A DNA stretch of 64,000 nt from Aquabacterium sp. (lineage in GTDB: Bacteria > Pseudomonadota > Gammaproteobacteria > Burkholderiales > Burkholderiaceae_C), in assembly GCF_029946005.1 (NCBI RefSeq), contig NZ_JAQSDR010000032.1, positions 108,995 to 172,994 of the forward strand. The letters are read 5' to 3'. A model generated the notes under the pieces. It saw only the letters and a program-made list of their open reading frames with translations. It was not told the DNA's origin and did no database searches. Within the stretch, counting starts at the first letter, position 1. Each line of letters begins with the position of its first letter. Position numbers and translations under genes: made by a program. Positions 27,747 through 39,151 of this stretch are shown piece by piece.

Positions 27747-29111
27747 ATGACGACCAAGACCTTCAAAGATTCCATGAGCTCCACTTCGCAAAAACCCGTT
27801 CAAGTTGGCCTGCTGGGCATCGGCACCGTGGGCGGCGGCACCTTCGCCGTGCTGCGCCGCAACCAGGCGGAAATCCGCCGCCGTGCCGGCCGTGGCATCG
27901 AGATTTCGATGGTGGCCGATCTGAACGTCGAGCGTGCCCGTGAAGTGGTCGGCGAGGGCGTGACCGTGGTGAGCGATGCCCGCCAGATCATTGCCAACCC
28001 TGACATCGACGTGGTGGTGGAGCTGATTGGTGGCTATGGCATCGCCAAGGCCTTGGTGCTGGAAGCGATTGCCGCTGGCAAGCACGTGGTCACGGCCAAC
28101 AAGGCTTTGCTGGCCGTGCACGGCACCGAAATTTTTGCCGCGGCGCGCGCCAAGGGCGTGATCGTGGCCTTTGAAGCGGCCGTGGCGGGGGGCATTCCCA
28201 TCATCAAGTCATTGCGCGAAGGCCTGACTGCCAACCAGATCCAGTGGGTCGCGGGCATCATCAATGGCACCACCAATTTCATCCTGTCCGAGATGCGCGA
28301 CAAGGGTTTGGACTTTGACGTGGTGCTGAAAGAAGCGCAACGCCTGGGTTACGCCGAGGCCGACCCCACCTTCGACATCGAAGGCGTAGACGCCGCGCAC
28401 AAGATCACCTTGATGAGCGCGATCGCATTCGGCGTGCCGGTGCAGTTCGACAAGGCGCACATTGAAGGCATCACCAAGCTGTCGGCCACCGACATCAAGT
28501 ACGCCGAGCAGATGGGCTACCGCATCAAGCTGCTGGGCATCGCGCGCCGCCAGGCCAATGGCATCGAGCTGCGCGTGCACCCCACGCTGGTGCCGATGCG
28601 CAGCCTGATCGCCAATGTGGAAGGTGCGATGAACGCCGTGATGGTGCAGGGTGATGCCGTGGGCACCACGCTGTATTACGGCAAGGGCGCTGGCGCCGAG
28701 CCCACCGCATCCGCCGTGGTGGCTGACCTGGTCGACATCGCCCGCCTGTTGGACGCCGCGCCCGCCGCGCGCGTGCCGTCGCTGGCCTTCCAGCCCGATG
28801 AGTTGTCGGCCATGCCGATCCTGCCGATCGAAGAAGTGGTCACCGCCTTCTACCTGCGCTTGCGGGTGGCGGATCAAACCGGCGTGCTGGCCAAGATCAC
28901 CGGCATCCTGGCCGAGCAGCAGGTGTCGATCGACGCCGTGATCCAGCGCGAGGCCGACGAGGTCAGCGGCGAGGGCGGCAACCAGACCGACCTGATCATC
29001 CTGACGCACGACACCAAGGAAGGCCGCATGAACCAGGCCCTGGCCCAGGTGCAGGCCCTGCCCACCGTGCTGGCCCCCATCGTGCGCCTGCGCAAGGAAG
29101 AACTGGCATGA
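27747..29111 (+). CDS. hom: Homoserine dehydrogenase
   Basis: 454 residues (437-450 are usual); an ATG at 27774 is an equally possible start. It reduces aspartate semialdehyde to homoserine for threonine and methionine. The NAD(P) loop is VGLLGIGTVGGGTF. The catalytic core has ANKALLAVHG, EAAVAGGIPIIKSLREGL, INGTTNFILSEM and GYAEADPTFDIEGVDAAHK. A C-terminal ACT domain (about residues 370-450) supports threonine feedback control. It overlaps thrC by 4 bp. Confidence 0.95.
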   Translation: MTTKTFKDSMSSTSQKPVQVGLLGIGTVGGGTFAVLRRNQAEIRRRAGRGIEISMVADLNVERAREVVGEGVTVVSDARQIIANPDIDVVVELIGGYGIAKALVLEAIAAGKHVVTANKALLAVHGTEIFAAARAKGVIVAFEAAVAGGIPIIKSLREGLTANQIQWVAGIINGTTNFILSEMRDKGLDFDVVLKEAQRLGYAEADPTFDIEGVDAAHKITLMSAIAFGVPVQFDKAHIEGITKLSATDIKYAEQMGYRIKLLGIARRQANGIELRVHPTLVPMRSLIANVEGAMNAVMVQGDAVGTTLYYGKGAGAEPTASAVVADLVDIARLLDAAPAARVPSLAFQPDELSAMPILPIEEVVTAFYLRLRVADQTGVLAKITGILAEQQVSIDAVIQREADEVSGEGGNQTDLIILTHDTKEGRMNQALAQVQALPTVLAPIVRLRKEELA

Positions 29112-30529
29112 AGTACATCAGCACCCGTGGCGACAAAACTGAGCGTGGTTTCTCCGAGATCCTGCTGGAGGGCCTGGCGCCTGATGGCGGCCTGTACCTG
29201 CCCACGTCCTACCCCAGGATCGACGATGCCACGCTGACCAAATGGCGCGGCTTGAGCTACGCCGAGCTGGCTTACGAAATCCTCTCGCTGTACATCGACG
29301 ACATCCCCTTGAGCGACTTGAAAGCGATCACGGCCAAGACCTACACCAAGGCGGTGTATGGCTTTGACGCGATCGTGCCTTTGAAGAAGCTGGAAGACGG
29401 CGTCTACCTGGAAGCCCTGTCCAACGGCCCCACGCTGGCCTTCAAAGACATGGCCATGCAGTTGCTGGGCAACCTGTTCGAGTACGAACTGGCACGCCGT
29501 GGCGAGCAACTCAACATCCTGGGCGCCACCTCGGGCGACACCGGCAGCGCGGCCCAATACGCCATGCGTGGCAAGCACGGCGTGCGCGTGTTCATGCTGT
29601 CGCCGCATGGCCGCATGAGCGCCTTCCAGCAGGCGCAGATGTTCAGCCTGCAAGACCCCAACATCCACAACCTGGCGGTTGAGGGTGTGTTCGACGATTG
29701 CCAGGACATCGTCAAGGCTGTGTCCAACGACCTCGAGTTCAAGCGCAAGTACAAGATCGGCACGGTCAACTCCATCAACTGGGCGCGCTTGCTGGCCCAG
29801 GTGGTGTACTACTTTGCCGGTTACTTCCAGGCCACCAAGACCAATGCCGAGAAGGTCAGCTTCACGGTGCCTTCGGGCAACTTTGGCAACATCTGCGCCG
29901 GCCACGTGGCCCGCATGATGGGCCTGCCGGTTCACCACTTGGTGGCCGCCACCAACGAGAACGACGTGCTCGACGAGTTCTTCCGCACTGGCACCTACCG
30001 TGTGCGCAAGGGCGCCGAGACCTACGAAACGTCCAGCCCCTCGATGGACATCTCCAAGGCGTCCAACTTCGAGCGATTCGTGTTCGATCTGCTGGGCCGC
30101 GATGGCACGCGCGTCAAGGCATTGTTCACGGACGAGGTCGAGGTGAAGGGCTCCTTCCAGGTCAGCGCTGACGAGTTCAAGCAAGTGCCGCAATACGGTT
30201 TTTTGTCGGGCAAGAGCACGCACGCCGACCGCCTCAAAACGATCAAAGACACCTTTGATCGTTTTGACGTGCTGGTGGACACCCACACGGCCGACGGCCT
30301 GAAAGTGGCGCGCGAGCACCTCACGCCCGGCGTGCCCATGCTGGTGCTCGAAACCGCCTTGCCCGCCAAGTTTGCCGAGACCATTTTCGAAGCCACGGGC
30401 CGCCATCCCGAGCGCCCGCACTGGATCGCCGGTCTGGAAGGCCTGGAAGACCGCCCCAAGCGCTTCACCGTGGTGCCGGCCGATGTGGACATGGTCAAGG
30501 ACTACGTCATCCGCCATTGCCAGGACTGA
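29108..30529 (+). CDS. thrC: Threonine synthase
   Basis: 473 residues, the longer proteobacterial/fungal-type threonine synthase. It converts O-phosphohomoserine to threonine. N-terminal MKYISTRGDKTERGFSEILLEGLAPDGGLYLP, PLP lysine in PTLAFKDMAMQLLGN, phosphate loop LGATSGDTGSAA, and FTVPSGNFGNICAGHVA. It is coupled to hom by a 4-bp overlap and is 9 bp from moeA, so threonine synthesis and molybdopterin genes share a transcript. Confidence 0.96.
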   Translation: MKYISTRGDKTERGFSEILLEGLAPDGGLYLPTSYPRIDDATLTKWRGLSYAELAYEILSLYIDDIPLSDLKAITAKTYTKAVYGFDAIVPLKKLEDGVYLEALSNGPTLAFKDMAMQLLGNLFEYELARRGEQLNILGATSGDTGSAAQYAMRGKHGVRVFMLSPHGRMSAFQQAQMFSLQDPNIHNLAVEGVFDDCQDIVKAVSNDLEFKRKYKIGTVNSINWARLLAQVVYYFAGYFQATKTNAEKVSFTVPSGNFGNICAGHVARMMGLPVHHLVAATNENDVLDEFFRTGTYRVRKGAETYETSSPSMDISKASNFERFVFDLLGRDGTRVKALFTDEVEVKGSFQVSADEFKQVPQYGFLSGKSTHADRLKTIKDTFDRFDVLVDTHTADGLKVAREHLTPGVPMLVLETALPAKFAETIFEATGRHPERPHWIAGLEGLEDRPKRFTVVPADVDMVKDYVIRHCQD

Positions 30530-30538
30530 GGTCGCGCC

Positions 30539-31801
30539 ATGGCTGCCTACGTGCCCAAACCCCTGATGCCGCTGGACGATGCACTGCGGGGGCTGCGCGA
30601 AGCCTTGCAGGCGCATGGACGGCCGGCCACCGAGGTGGTCGACAGCTTCGAGGCCCTGGGCCGCGTGCTGGCGGAAGACCTGGTGTCCCCGGTGGACGTG
30701 CCACCGCTGGACAACAGCGCGATGGATGGTTACGCCGTTCGAAGCTTGGACGTGTCCAGCGACGGCGTTGTGTTGCTTCAGTCGCAGCGCGTGGCGGCGG
30801 GGCAGTTTGGGGCCGAGCTGGCCGCAGGCACCTGTGCTCGCATTTTCACGGGAGCCCCGGTGCCGCCTGGCGCTGACGCCGTTGTCATGCAGGAGCAGTG
30901 CGAAGCCGGCCCCGAGGGTGTTCGTTTCCTGACCGCACCCAAGTTGGGGCAAAACATCCGGCGCCGGGGTGAAGACATTGCCCAGGGCGCGATGGTGCTG
31001 TCGCGCGGTTTGAGGTTGTCGCCAGCGGCCTTGGGGGTGGCCGCGTCAGTGGGTGCGGCCCACTTGACAGTGTTCAAGCAGCCCCGCGTGGCGGTGTTCA
31101 CCACCGGCAACGAACTGGTCATGCCGGGCCAGCCCTTGCCGGCCGGCGCCATCTACAACTCCAACCGGCACACGCTGCGGGGCTTGTTTCAAGCGGCGGG
31201 TGCGCCCAGCAGTGATTTGGGCATCATCCCCGATGAGTTGGCCGCCACGCGCGCCAAGCTGCGCCAGGCCGCGCAAGACCATGACCTGATCGTGACCAGC
31301 GGCGGCGTGTCGGTGGGCGAGGAAGACCACCTCAAAGCCGCCGTGCAGGCCGAGGGCGAGTTGAATTTCTGGCAACTCGCCATCAAGCCCGGCAAGCCCT
31401 TTGTGTTCGGTCGCATCCGGCGCTTGGATGGCTCGCACGCGCTCTACATGGGCCTGCCCGGTAACCCGGCCGCGAGTTTCGTCACCTTTTTGCTCCTGGT
31501 GCGACCGGTGTTGGGTGTGCTGGCGGGCGAGCCCTGGTGCTGGCCTGTGCCCACCTGGCTGCGCGCCGAGTTTGACTGGCCGAAGGCCGACAAGCGGCGC
31601 GAGTTCGTGCGCGCACGGCGCAACGCGGTCGGTGGCGTGTGCCTCTACCCGCACCAGGGCTCGGGCGTGTTGACCTCGGCCGTGTGGGCCGACGGCCTGG
31701 TGGACCTGGCGCCCGGGCAAACCGTGCAGCGCGGCGACCTGGTGTCTTTCGTGGCCTTGTCCGATTGGCTGCAGCCGCCAGCGGCGCAATGCCAAGCCTG
31801 A
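30539..31801 (+). CDS. moeA: Molybdopterin molybdenumtransferase MoeA
   Basis: 420 residues. It inserts molybdate into adenylylated molybdopterin. Features: VPPLDNSAMDGYAVR near residue 55, RIFTGAPVPPGADAVVMQE, the MoCF core VFTTGNELV...IYNSNRHTL, VTSGGVSVGEEDH, and GLPGNPAASFVTFLLLVRP. Cofactor made here could serve nitrate reductases; only the nitrate importer is in this window. It is followed at 10 bp by moaD. Confidence 0.95.
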   Translation: MAAYVPKPLMPLDDALRGLREALQAHGRPATEVVDSFEALGRVLAEDLVSPVDVPPLDNSAMDGYAVRSLDVSSDGVVLLQSQRVAAGQFGAELAAGTCARIFTGAPVPPGADAVVMQEQCEAGPEGVRFLTAPKLGQNIRRRGEDIAQGAMVLSRGLRLSPAALGVAASVGAAHLTVFKQPRVAVFTTGNELVMPGQPLPAGAIYNSNRHTLRGLFQAAGAPSSDLGIIPDELAATRAKLRQAAQDHDLIVTSGGVSVGEEDHLKAAVQAEGELNFWQLAIKPGKPFVFGRIRRLDGSHALYMGLPGNPAASFVTFLLLVRPVLGVLAGEPWCWPVPTWLRAEFDWPKADKRREFVRARRNAVGGVCLYPHQGSGVLTSAVWADGLVDLAPGQTVQRGDLVSFVALSDWLQPPAAQCQA

Positions 31802-31811
31802 GGCCGCCACC

Positions 31812-32078
31812 ATGAAAGTTTCCGTGCGCTATTTCGCCCAGGTCAGAGAGTTGCTGGGCCCGGGTGAAGACCTGCATTGGCCGGCGGATGCTGCCGGCGT
31901 GCCCGCCACCGTGGGCGAGTTGCGCCAATGGCTGATCGGCCGTTCACCCACACATGCCCAGGCGCTGGACGCCAGCTTGCCGCTGCGCGCCGCCTGCAAT
32001 CAGTTGATGTGTTCGGCCCAGGAGCCTTTGCCGGAGGGCGCTGAAATCGCGTTCTTCCCACCGGTGACGGGGGGCTGA
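31812..32078 (+). CDS. moaD: Molybdopterin synthase small subunit MoaD
   Basis: 88 residues, ubiquitin-like fold, ending in the required Gly-Gly (FFPPVTGG) that carries the thiocarboxylate. The start MKVSVRYFAQVRELLG and NQLMCSAQEPLPEGAEIAFFPP are typical. Its stop overlaps the moaE start (TGATG), matching the 1:1 MoaD:MoaE complex. Confidence 0.94.
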   Translation: MKVSVRYFAQVRELLGPGEDLHWPADAAGVPATVGELRQWLIGRSPTHAQALDASLPLRAACNQLMCSAQEPLPEGAEIAFFPPVTGG

Positions 32079-32566
32079 TGAGCATGGCCGCAGCGCGTGT
32101 GTCGGTGCAGACGGATGATTTCGACCTGTCGAGCGAGGTGGCGCGGCTGCGTGCCCAGGATGGCCAGATTGGCGCGGTGGTGAGTTTCGTGGGCACCGTG
32201 CGTGAATGGCTGCCGGCCGATGGCACCGCGCGCAGCCCGGACACTTGTCTGGAGTTGGAGCACTACCCCGGCATGACCGAATCTGCCATCGAAGCCATGA
32301 TCGATGAAGCCCAGCGGCGGTTTGACCTGCGCGGCGTGCGCGTCATTCACCGGGTGGGATGCTTGGCCGTGGGCGAGCAGATCGTGCTGGTGGTAACCGC
32401 CTCCAGCCACCGAGGGCAGGCCTTCGACGCGTGCGAGTTCCTGATGGACTGGCTCAAGACCCAGGCGCCATTCTGGAAAAAAGAAATCTCGGCCACGGGC
32501 TCGCGCTGGGTCGAGGCCAAAGTCAGCGACGACGAAGCACTGGCGCGCTGGGGCGCCCTGCCATGA
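32078..32566 (+). CDS. moaE: Molybdopterin synthase catalytic subunit MoaE
   Basis: 162 residues. It makes the dithiolene of molybdopterin using sulfur from MoaD. GAVVSFVGTVREWLP, LELEHYPGMTESAIEAMIDEA, VIHRVGCLAVGEQIVLVV, HRGQAFDACEFLMDWLKTQAPFWKKE (the catalytic Lys region) are all present. It overlaps both moaD and crcB by a few bases. Confidence 0.94.
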   Translation: MSMAAARVSVQTDDFDLSSEVARLRAQDGQIGAVVSFVGTVREWLPADGTARSPDTCLELEHYPGMTESAIEAMIDEAQRRFDLRGVRVIHRVGCLAVGEQIVLVVTASSHRGQAFDACEFLMDWLKTQAPFWKKEISATGSRWVEAKVSDDEALARWGALP

Positions 32567-32943
32567 GCAGCTGGCTATTGGGGTCGGCCGTGGCCATGGG
32601 CGCGGTGTTGGGTGCCTTGCTCCGCTGGGGCGCCGGTTTGATGCTCAATGCCGTGTGGGCGGGCTTTCCGATCGGGACGCTGGCCGTCAATGCCATTGGT
32701 GGTTTGTTGGCGGGCATGGCCTTCGTCGCCTTTGCCCGCTACCCGAATGAGCCACTGCGCCTGTTGCTGGTAACCGGTTTCCTTGGAGGTTTGACGACGT
32801 TCTCAACTTTTTCGGCCGAATCGCTGTCGTTGTTGGAAAAAGGCCGCTTCGACCTGGCGGCCTTGCACACCACCGCCCACGTGCTGGGCGCGCTGGCTTG
32901 TGCCGCCGTCGGTGCTCGGGCCATGCGCTGGTTCCTCGCTTAA
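32563..32943 (+). CDS. crcB: Fluoride channel CrcB/FluC
   Basis: 126 residues, four membrane spans, dual-topology dimeric fluoride exporter. The signature GTLAVNAIGGLLAGM (channel Asn) and VTGFLGGLTTFSTFSAES (Phe box and Na+ site) are intact. It is the last gene of the alaA-crcB run and overlaps moaE by 4 bp, so it cannot have its own fluoride riboswitch leader here. Confidence 0.93.
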   Translation: MSSWLLGSAVAMGAVLGALLRWGAGLMLNAVWAGFPIGTLAVNAIGGLLAGMAFVAFARYPNEPLRLLLVTGFLGGLTTFSTFSAESLSLLEKGRFDLAALHTTAHVLGALACAAVGARAMRWFLA

Positions 32944-33054
32944 CGAACCGTCAACGCCCTGACCGGTATTTCGCCCTCTTTTCACCATTTGGCATTGAAG
33001 CCCGGCGCCCAAACTGCCGATATGGTCTGATCTGACTGCTTTCAAGCTGGGCGA

Positions 33055-34227
33055 ATGTTCTCTGTCGATATCTTCAGTTGCTATGCGGTAGCGGGTGTCG
33101 GTTCCCTGGTGGGACTGGGCCTCATCTCGCTCATCCAAACTGAGCAGCCGCGAGTCTCCTACGCGCTGTTCCTGTACCGCTGCGCTTTCATCTGCCTGGC
33201 CGCGCTGGGCGGGGTCATCTTCGCCCCACTCGATTTGATTCCCTGGGTGACCAAAGCGGCCATTGGGTTTGCCGGCATGGGCGTCACCCTGCTGGGCTGG
33301 GCTTTTCGTCAATTAAACGGGCGACGCACGCCCCCTTGGCTCGGCACTTTGATCACCGTGACCGTGGGCGCGGGTCTGTGGGGTTTTGCTTTCGGCAGCG
33401 ATGAAGTCTATGAGCGGGCCTTGGGGATCGGCTTCACCTTGGTGAGCCTGGGCATGGCGATCGACCAAGGTTGGCTGATTTTGCGCAGTGCACGCGTCAA
33501 TGGCAGCGAATTGACCTTGCTGGTCGTCGCCGGTGGATTCGCCCTGCACTGGGTGTTCTTCCTGGCCAATGTGCTGACCGTGCCGGGGCCCTATCCGCCG
33601 CATTGGCTGCACAGCCCCGCCTGGTTGCTGCCGATCAGCGGGATCGGATTTGCGCTGCTGCCCCTGGCGGTGGCCTCGGTGGTGTTTGCCATCATCAACG
33701 ACCGCTTGAATCAGCAACTGCGCGCGCGAGCCTTGTCCGACGAGTTGACGGGTGCCTTGTCGCGTCGCGGTCTGCGCGAATTGGGTGAACGCATGCTGGC
33801 CATGCAGGAGCACCAGCCCAGCCTGGTGGCGGTGCTGATGCTGGACGTGGACTACTTCAAGGCGGTGAACGATCGCTATGGTCACCTGATTGGCGACGAT
33901 GTGCTCAAGCACATCACGCACGTGGTGCGCGAACGCCTGCGCGAGGATGCCTTGCTGGCGCGCTACGGCGGTGAAGAATTCACCATCCTGCTGCCAGTGC
34001 ACACCATCCAGGAAGCCCACGGCGTGGCCGAGCGCCTGCGCCATGCCATCGAGTCGACGCCTTGCGAGACCCGGGTGGGGCCGATCCGGGTCACCATCAG
34101 CATTGGGGTGAGTTTTCACTGCCCCAACAGTTCGCTGGAAGAAGACCTGTCGCGCGCCGATGTGCGCCTGTACGAGGCCAAGCAAAATGGCCGCAACCGC
34201 GTGGTCTTTGGCGACAACGATTGTTGA
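33055..34227 (+). CDS. Membrane GGDEF protein (probable diguanylate cyclase)
   Basis: 390 residues. About seven membrane spans fill residues 5-225, and a GGDEF domain follows from about residue 235. Metal and substrate residues are normal (MLMLDVDYFKAVNDRYGHLIGDDVL), the signature is GGEEF, but the position of the inhibitory RxxD site reads REDA, so product inhibition is probably lost. It shows the same layout as the cyclase at 21-22.5 kb with an unrelated-looking membrane part. No partner gene is obvious; clpB follows with its own promoter. Confidence 0.88.
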   Translation: MFSVDIFSCYAVAGVGSLVGLGLISLIQTEQPRVSYALFLYRCAFICLAALGGVIFAPLDLIPWVTKAAIGFAGMGVTLLGWAFRQLNGRRTPPWLGTLITVTVGAGLWGFAFGSDEVYERALGIGFTLVSLGMAIDQGWLILRSARVNGSELTLLVVAGGFALHWVFFLANVLTVPGPYPPHWLHSPAWLLPISGIGFALLPLAVASVVFAIINDRLNQQLRARALSDELTGALSRRGLRELGERMLAMQEHQPSLVAVLMLDVDYFKAVNDRYGHLIGDDVLKHITHVVRERLREDALLARYGGEEFTILLPVHTIQEAHGVAERLRHAIESTPCETRVGPIRVTISIGVSFHCPNSSLEEDLSRADVRLYEAKQNGRNRVVFGDNDC

Positions 34228-34257
34228 TGTGCATCAAGCTTGAGCGGGCGTTCGGGC

Positions 34258-34285
34258 CTTGAAATGGGGGCAGGGCGCCCCATCT
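34258..34285 (+). promoter_or_regulatory. Sigma-32 (RpoH) heat-shock promoter of clpB
   Basis: CTTGAAA (34258-34264), 13 bp, then CCCCATCT (34278-34285) matches the RpoH consensus CTTGAAA-N13-15-CCCCATNT without mismatch, 46 bp before the clpB ATG. This is the normal control of clpB. Confidence 0.88.
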
Positions 34286-34331
34286 GCGTGAGCAATCGGC
34301 CCACCCATGCAGGGCCCCAAAGGATTGCCCC

Positions 34332-36926
<2,595 letters not shown>

Positions 36927-36984
36927 AACGATATTCTGGGATAACCCCCTTAACAAAGGGGGTGTCAATCTCTGAAACCAATGT

Positions 36985-37016
36985 AAAAACACGTTGCTGA
37001 ATTCAGCGTTGTTTTT
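36985..37016 (+). terminator. Probable clpB terminator
   Basis: AAAAACA...GCTGAATTCAGC...GTTGTTTTT forms an imperfect stem around a perfect GCTGAA/TTCAGC core and ends in T5, about 60 bp after the clpB stop. A second hairpin, ACCCCCTT/AAGGGGGT (36944-36963), lies between them without a T-run. Confidence 0.65.
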
Positions 37017-37039
37017 GCATTCCTTTCAGGGAGATTTCC

Positions 37040-38044
37040 ATGTTTCGTTTCTCAACGGCTGCGGTCGCTTGCGCGCTTGCCTTGTCTGCATCGGCCTCCA
37101 TGGCTGCTTCTCAATCTTCCGCTGCCATCACCGGCTTGTCGTTCACTTTGATCGACCTGAACCCGAATGATGGCATTGATGCCTCTTTCAGCTTCCTGAC
37201 CACGACCGGCTCCACTGGTTTGTCGGTTTCGCTCGCCGATGGCGCTTTGGGCGAAAGTGAAAGCGCTTCGCGCACACGCGCGGGCACTTTCACGTTCACC
37301 AAGGACTACTTGGTCAGTTTGGCCAACGGCAGTGTCAAGGCTTCCGTCGGCACGCAAAGCTTGTCAGCCAGCGGTTCGGCGGCCGGCCCGCAAACGTCTT
37401 ACAACGCGTCTGCTGCGACGGGTGCGAATGTCAATTCGTACTATTACAACCAGCCCTTGAATCTGTCCTTGTCGGCCAATTCACTCTTGTTGATCAATGC
37501 CAACATTGAGTTGTCCGCATCGGCCGAGAATGCACCGGCTTGCTCTTATTACTACTATTGCAATGGCACAGAAAGCGGCTCGGCCTCTGCGTCCTTGTAC
37601 CTGTCCTACAGCTACGGCATGCAGGGGGGCTCCACTTCCTACAACACGCTGCAGAACAAATCCCTCCAGGCCGTGGCCCAAGGCGGGTCCTCCTATGGCA
37701 CCAGCGTCTACAACCCGATCACTGGTTGGTACGAGTATGCGGTGATCACCACGCCGGGCACCGACGAATCCAAGAGTCTGAACGACGTGTTGACGGGTGT
37801 GTTCACTAATTCGTCGTCGCAAGCTCAAGTGGCTTCGTTGGGTTTGGCCGTGTCTGTCTCTGGTCAAGCAAGCACTGCGTCCGTTGTCCCGGAGCCAGCA
37901 ATTCTGGGTCTGGTCGCTGCAGGTGCTCTGGTCGTTGGTGGTGCCACCCGCGCCTCTGCCGTGCCTGAACCACAAAGCTATTTGTTGCTGCTGGCAGGTT
38001 TGGGCGTGATGGGTTGGGTGGCTCGCCGCCGTCGCCAAAACTGA
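37040..38044 (+). CDS. PEP-CTERM sorted surface protein with two VPEP signals
   Basis: 334 residues. A signal peptide (ends SASASMAA near residue 22) directs export. The middle is Ser/Ala/Tyr/Asn-rich with low complexity, as in many PEP-CTERM proteins. The true sorting signal is at the very end: VPEP (about residue 308), a hydrophobic helix, and RRRR. A second, internal VPEP at about residue 283 is followed by its own hydrophobic stretch and ATRAS. The PEP-CTERM/exosortase pathway cleaves such tails and exports proteins to the surface or exopolysaccharide. The exosortase is not in this window. A GGGAG ribosome site precedes the ATG. Confidence 0.88.
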   Translation: MFRFSTAAVACALALSASASMAASQSSAAITGLSFTLIDLNPNDGIDASFSFLTTTGSTGLSVSLADGALGESESASRTRAGTFTFTKDYLVSLANGSVKASVGTQSLSASGSAAGPQTSYNASAATGANVNSYYYNQPLNLSLSANSLLLINANIELSASAENAPACSYYYYCNGTESGSASASLYLSYSYGMQGGSTSYNTLQNKSLQAVAQGGSSYGTSVYNPITGWYEYAVITTPGTDESKSLNDVLTGVFTNSSSQAQVASLGLAVSVSGQASTASVVPEPAILGLVAAGALVVGGATRASAVPEPQSYLLLLAGLGVMGWVARRRRQN

Positions 38045-38056
38045 TGACTTGTTAAG

Positions 38057-39139
38057 TTAACCGAGCGCCCGCCGCAATGGCAGGTGCCACGTTTGACCAA
38101 TGGCCAGGACCTGAAAATCCTGGCCATTGATGTTTTGGGCTTTCAACGCCTGGTGCAAGGCACGCGGCGGCTCGTCCAGCGCCTCGTCCGTCAGCTGGAA
38201 TGTGCCCCAATGCACCGCCATGGCCCGTTTGCAACCCAAATCCTGAAAGATCTGAACCGACTCAGCAGGGTTCACGTGCTGGTCCTTCATGAACCAGCGT
38301 GGCTCGTAAGCGCCGATGGGCAGCAAGGCCAGGTCGAAGCCACCCCCTTGCTCGGGCGAGTGCTCTCGGGCGAAGTGATGGCGGATGTCGACGAAGTCCT
38401 TCGAATAAGCCGTGTCACCGGCGAAGAACAAGTGGCAGTCGGGTGACCGCACCGCGAACCCGCCCCAAAGGCTGCGCAAGGCGTCGGTGGCCGTGCGGGC
38501 CGACCAGTGTTGGGCCGGCGTCAAGGTCACGGGCATGCGCGCGGAATGGGCGGTGGCTTCCAGCACGTGCGTGTCCCACCAATCCAGCTCGATCACATGG
38601 TGGATGCCGCGCCGGGCAAACCAGTGCCGGTGACCCAGCGGTGTGATGAACAGCGGGCTGCCACCTGCCTGGCGCGACAGGGCCACCAGCGAGGCCTCGT
38701 CCATGTGGTCGTAGTGGTTGTGTGAAAGCAGCACCACGTCAATGCGCGGCAACTGGGCCAGCGACAGGCCGGGTGGCGTGTGGCGCTTGGGGCCGGTCCA
38801 TTGCACCGGCGAGCACCGGTCTGAAAACACCGGGTCGGTGAGGATGTTCAGGCCACCGATTTGCGCCAGCACCGTGATGTGCCCGATCCAGGTGGCCGCG
38901 GGCTGCATGGCTGCGCCAGCCTGGGCATTGGCGTGGATGAAGGCCAGGTCAGGTGCCACGATGGCGATGGGCTCGGTGGGCGGGCGGGGATGCCCGGCCC
39001 GCCAGGCCCGCCACTTCCAGCGCAGCAATTCATGCCAGCGCTTGCCCCGAAACGACATGTAGTTGTTCTGGAAGCCATCTGGCCGATGGTGCTTCTTGGC
39101 GGGGTTGAAGTGGGGGTTCTTCTTCATGCCCGCCATCAT
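38057..39139 (-). CDS. MBL-fold metallohydrolase (NAPE-PLD/UlaG-like)
   Basis: 360 residues. The metal-binding motif SHNHYDHMD (HxHxDH) is intact, followed by TPLGHRHWF, TPAQHWSAR, LFFAGDTAYSKDF and AVHWGTFQLTDEAL, which supply the other ligands. The arrangement, with ATWIGHITVLAQIGGLNILTDPVFSDR near residue 80, matches the NAPE-PLD-like (phospholipase D type) and UlaG-like branch. Substrate unknown. The start could equally be the Met four codons in (39127). It lies just downstream of fumarase on the same strand. Confidence 0.88.
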   Translation of the reverse strand: MMAGMKKNPHFNPAKKHHRPDGFQNNYMSFRGKRWHELLRWKWRAWRAGHPRPPTEPIAIVAPDLAFIHANAQAGAAMQPAATWIGHITVLAQIGGLNILTDPVFSDRCSPVQWTGPKRHTPPGLSLAQLPRIDVVLLSHNHYDHMDEASLVALSRQAGGSPLFITPLGHRHWFARRGIHHVIELDWWDTHVLEATAHSARMPVTLTPAQHWSARTATDALRSLWGGFAVRSPDCHLFFAGDTAYSKDFVDIRHHFAREHSPEQGGGFDLALLPIGAYEPRWFMKDQHVNPAESVQIFQDLGCKRAMAVHWGTFQLTDEALDEPPRALHQALKAQNINGQDFQVLAIGQTWHLPLRRALG

Positions 39140-39151
39140 GCCGTTATCTCA

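Noticed and set aside
28874..30952. 692-codon minus-strand frame across thrC and moeA
   Set aside because: Spans two well-supported genes on the other strand with no recognisable motif.
32440..32562. Fluoride riboswitch before crcB
   Set aside because: The region is moaE coding sequence and crcB overlaps it by 4 bp; no leader space exists.
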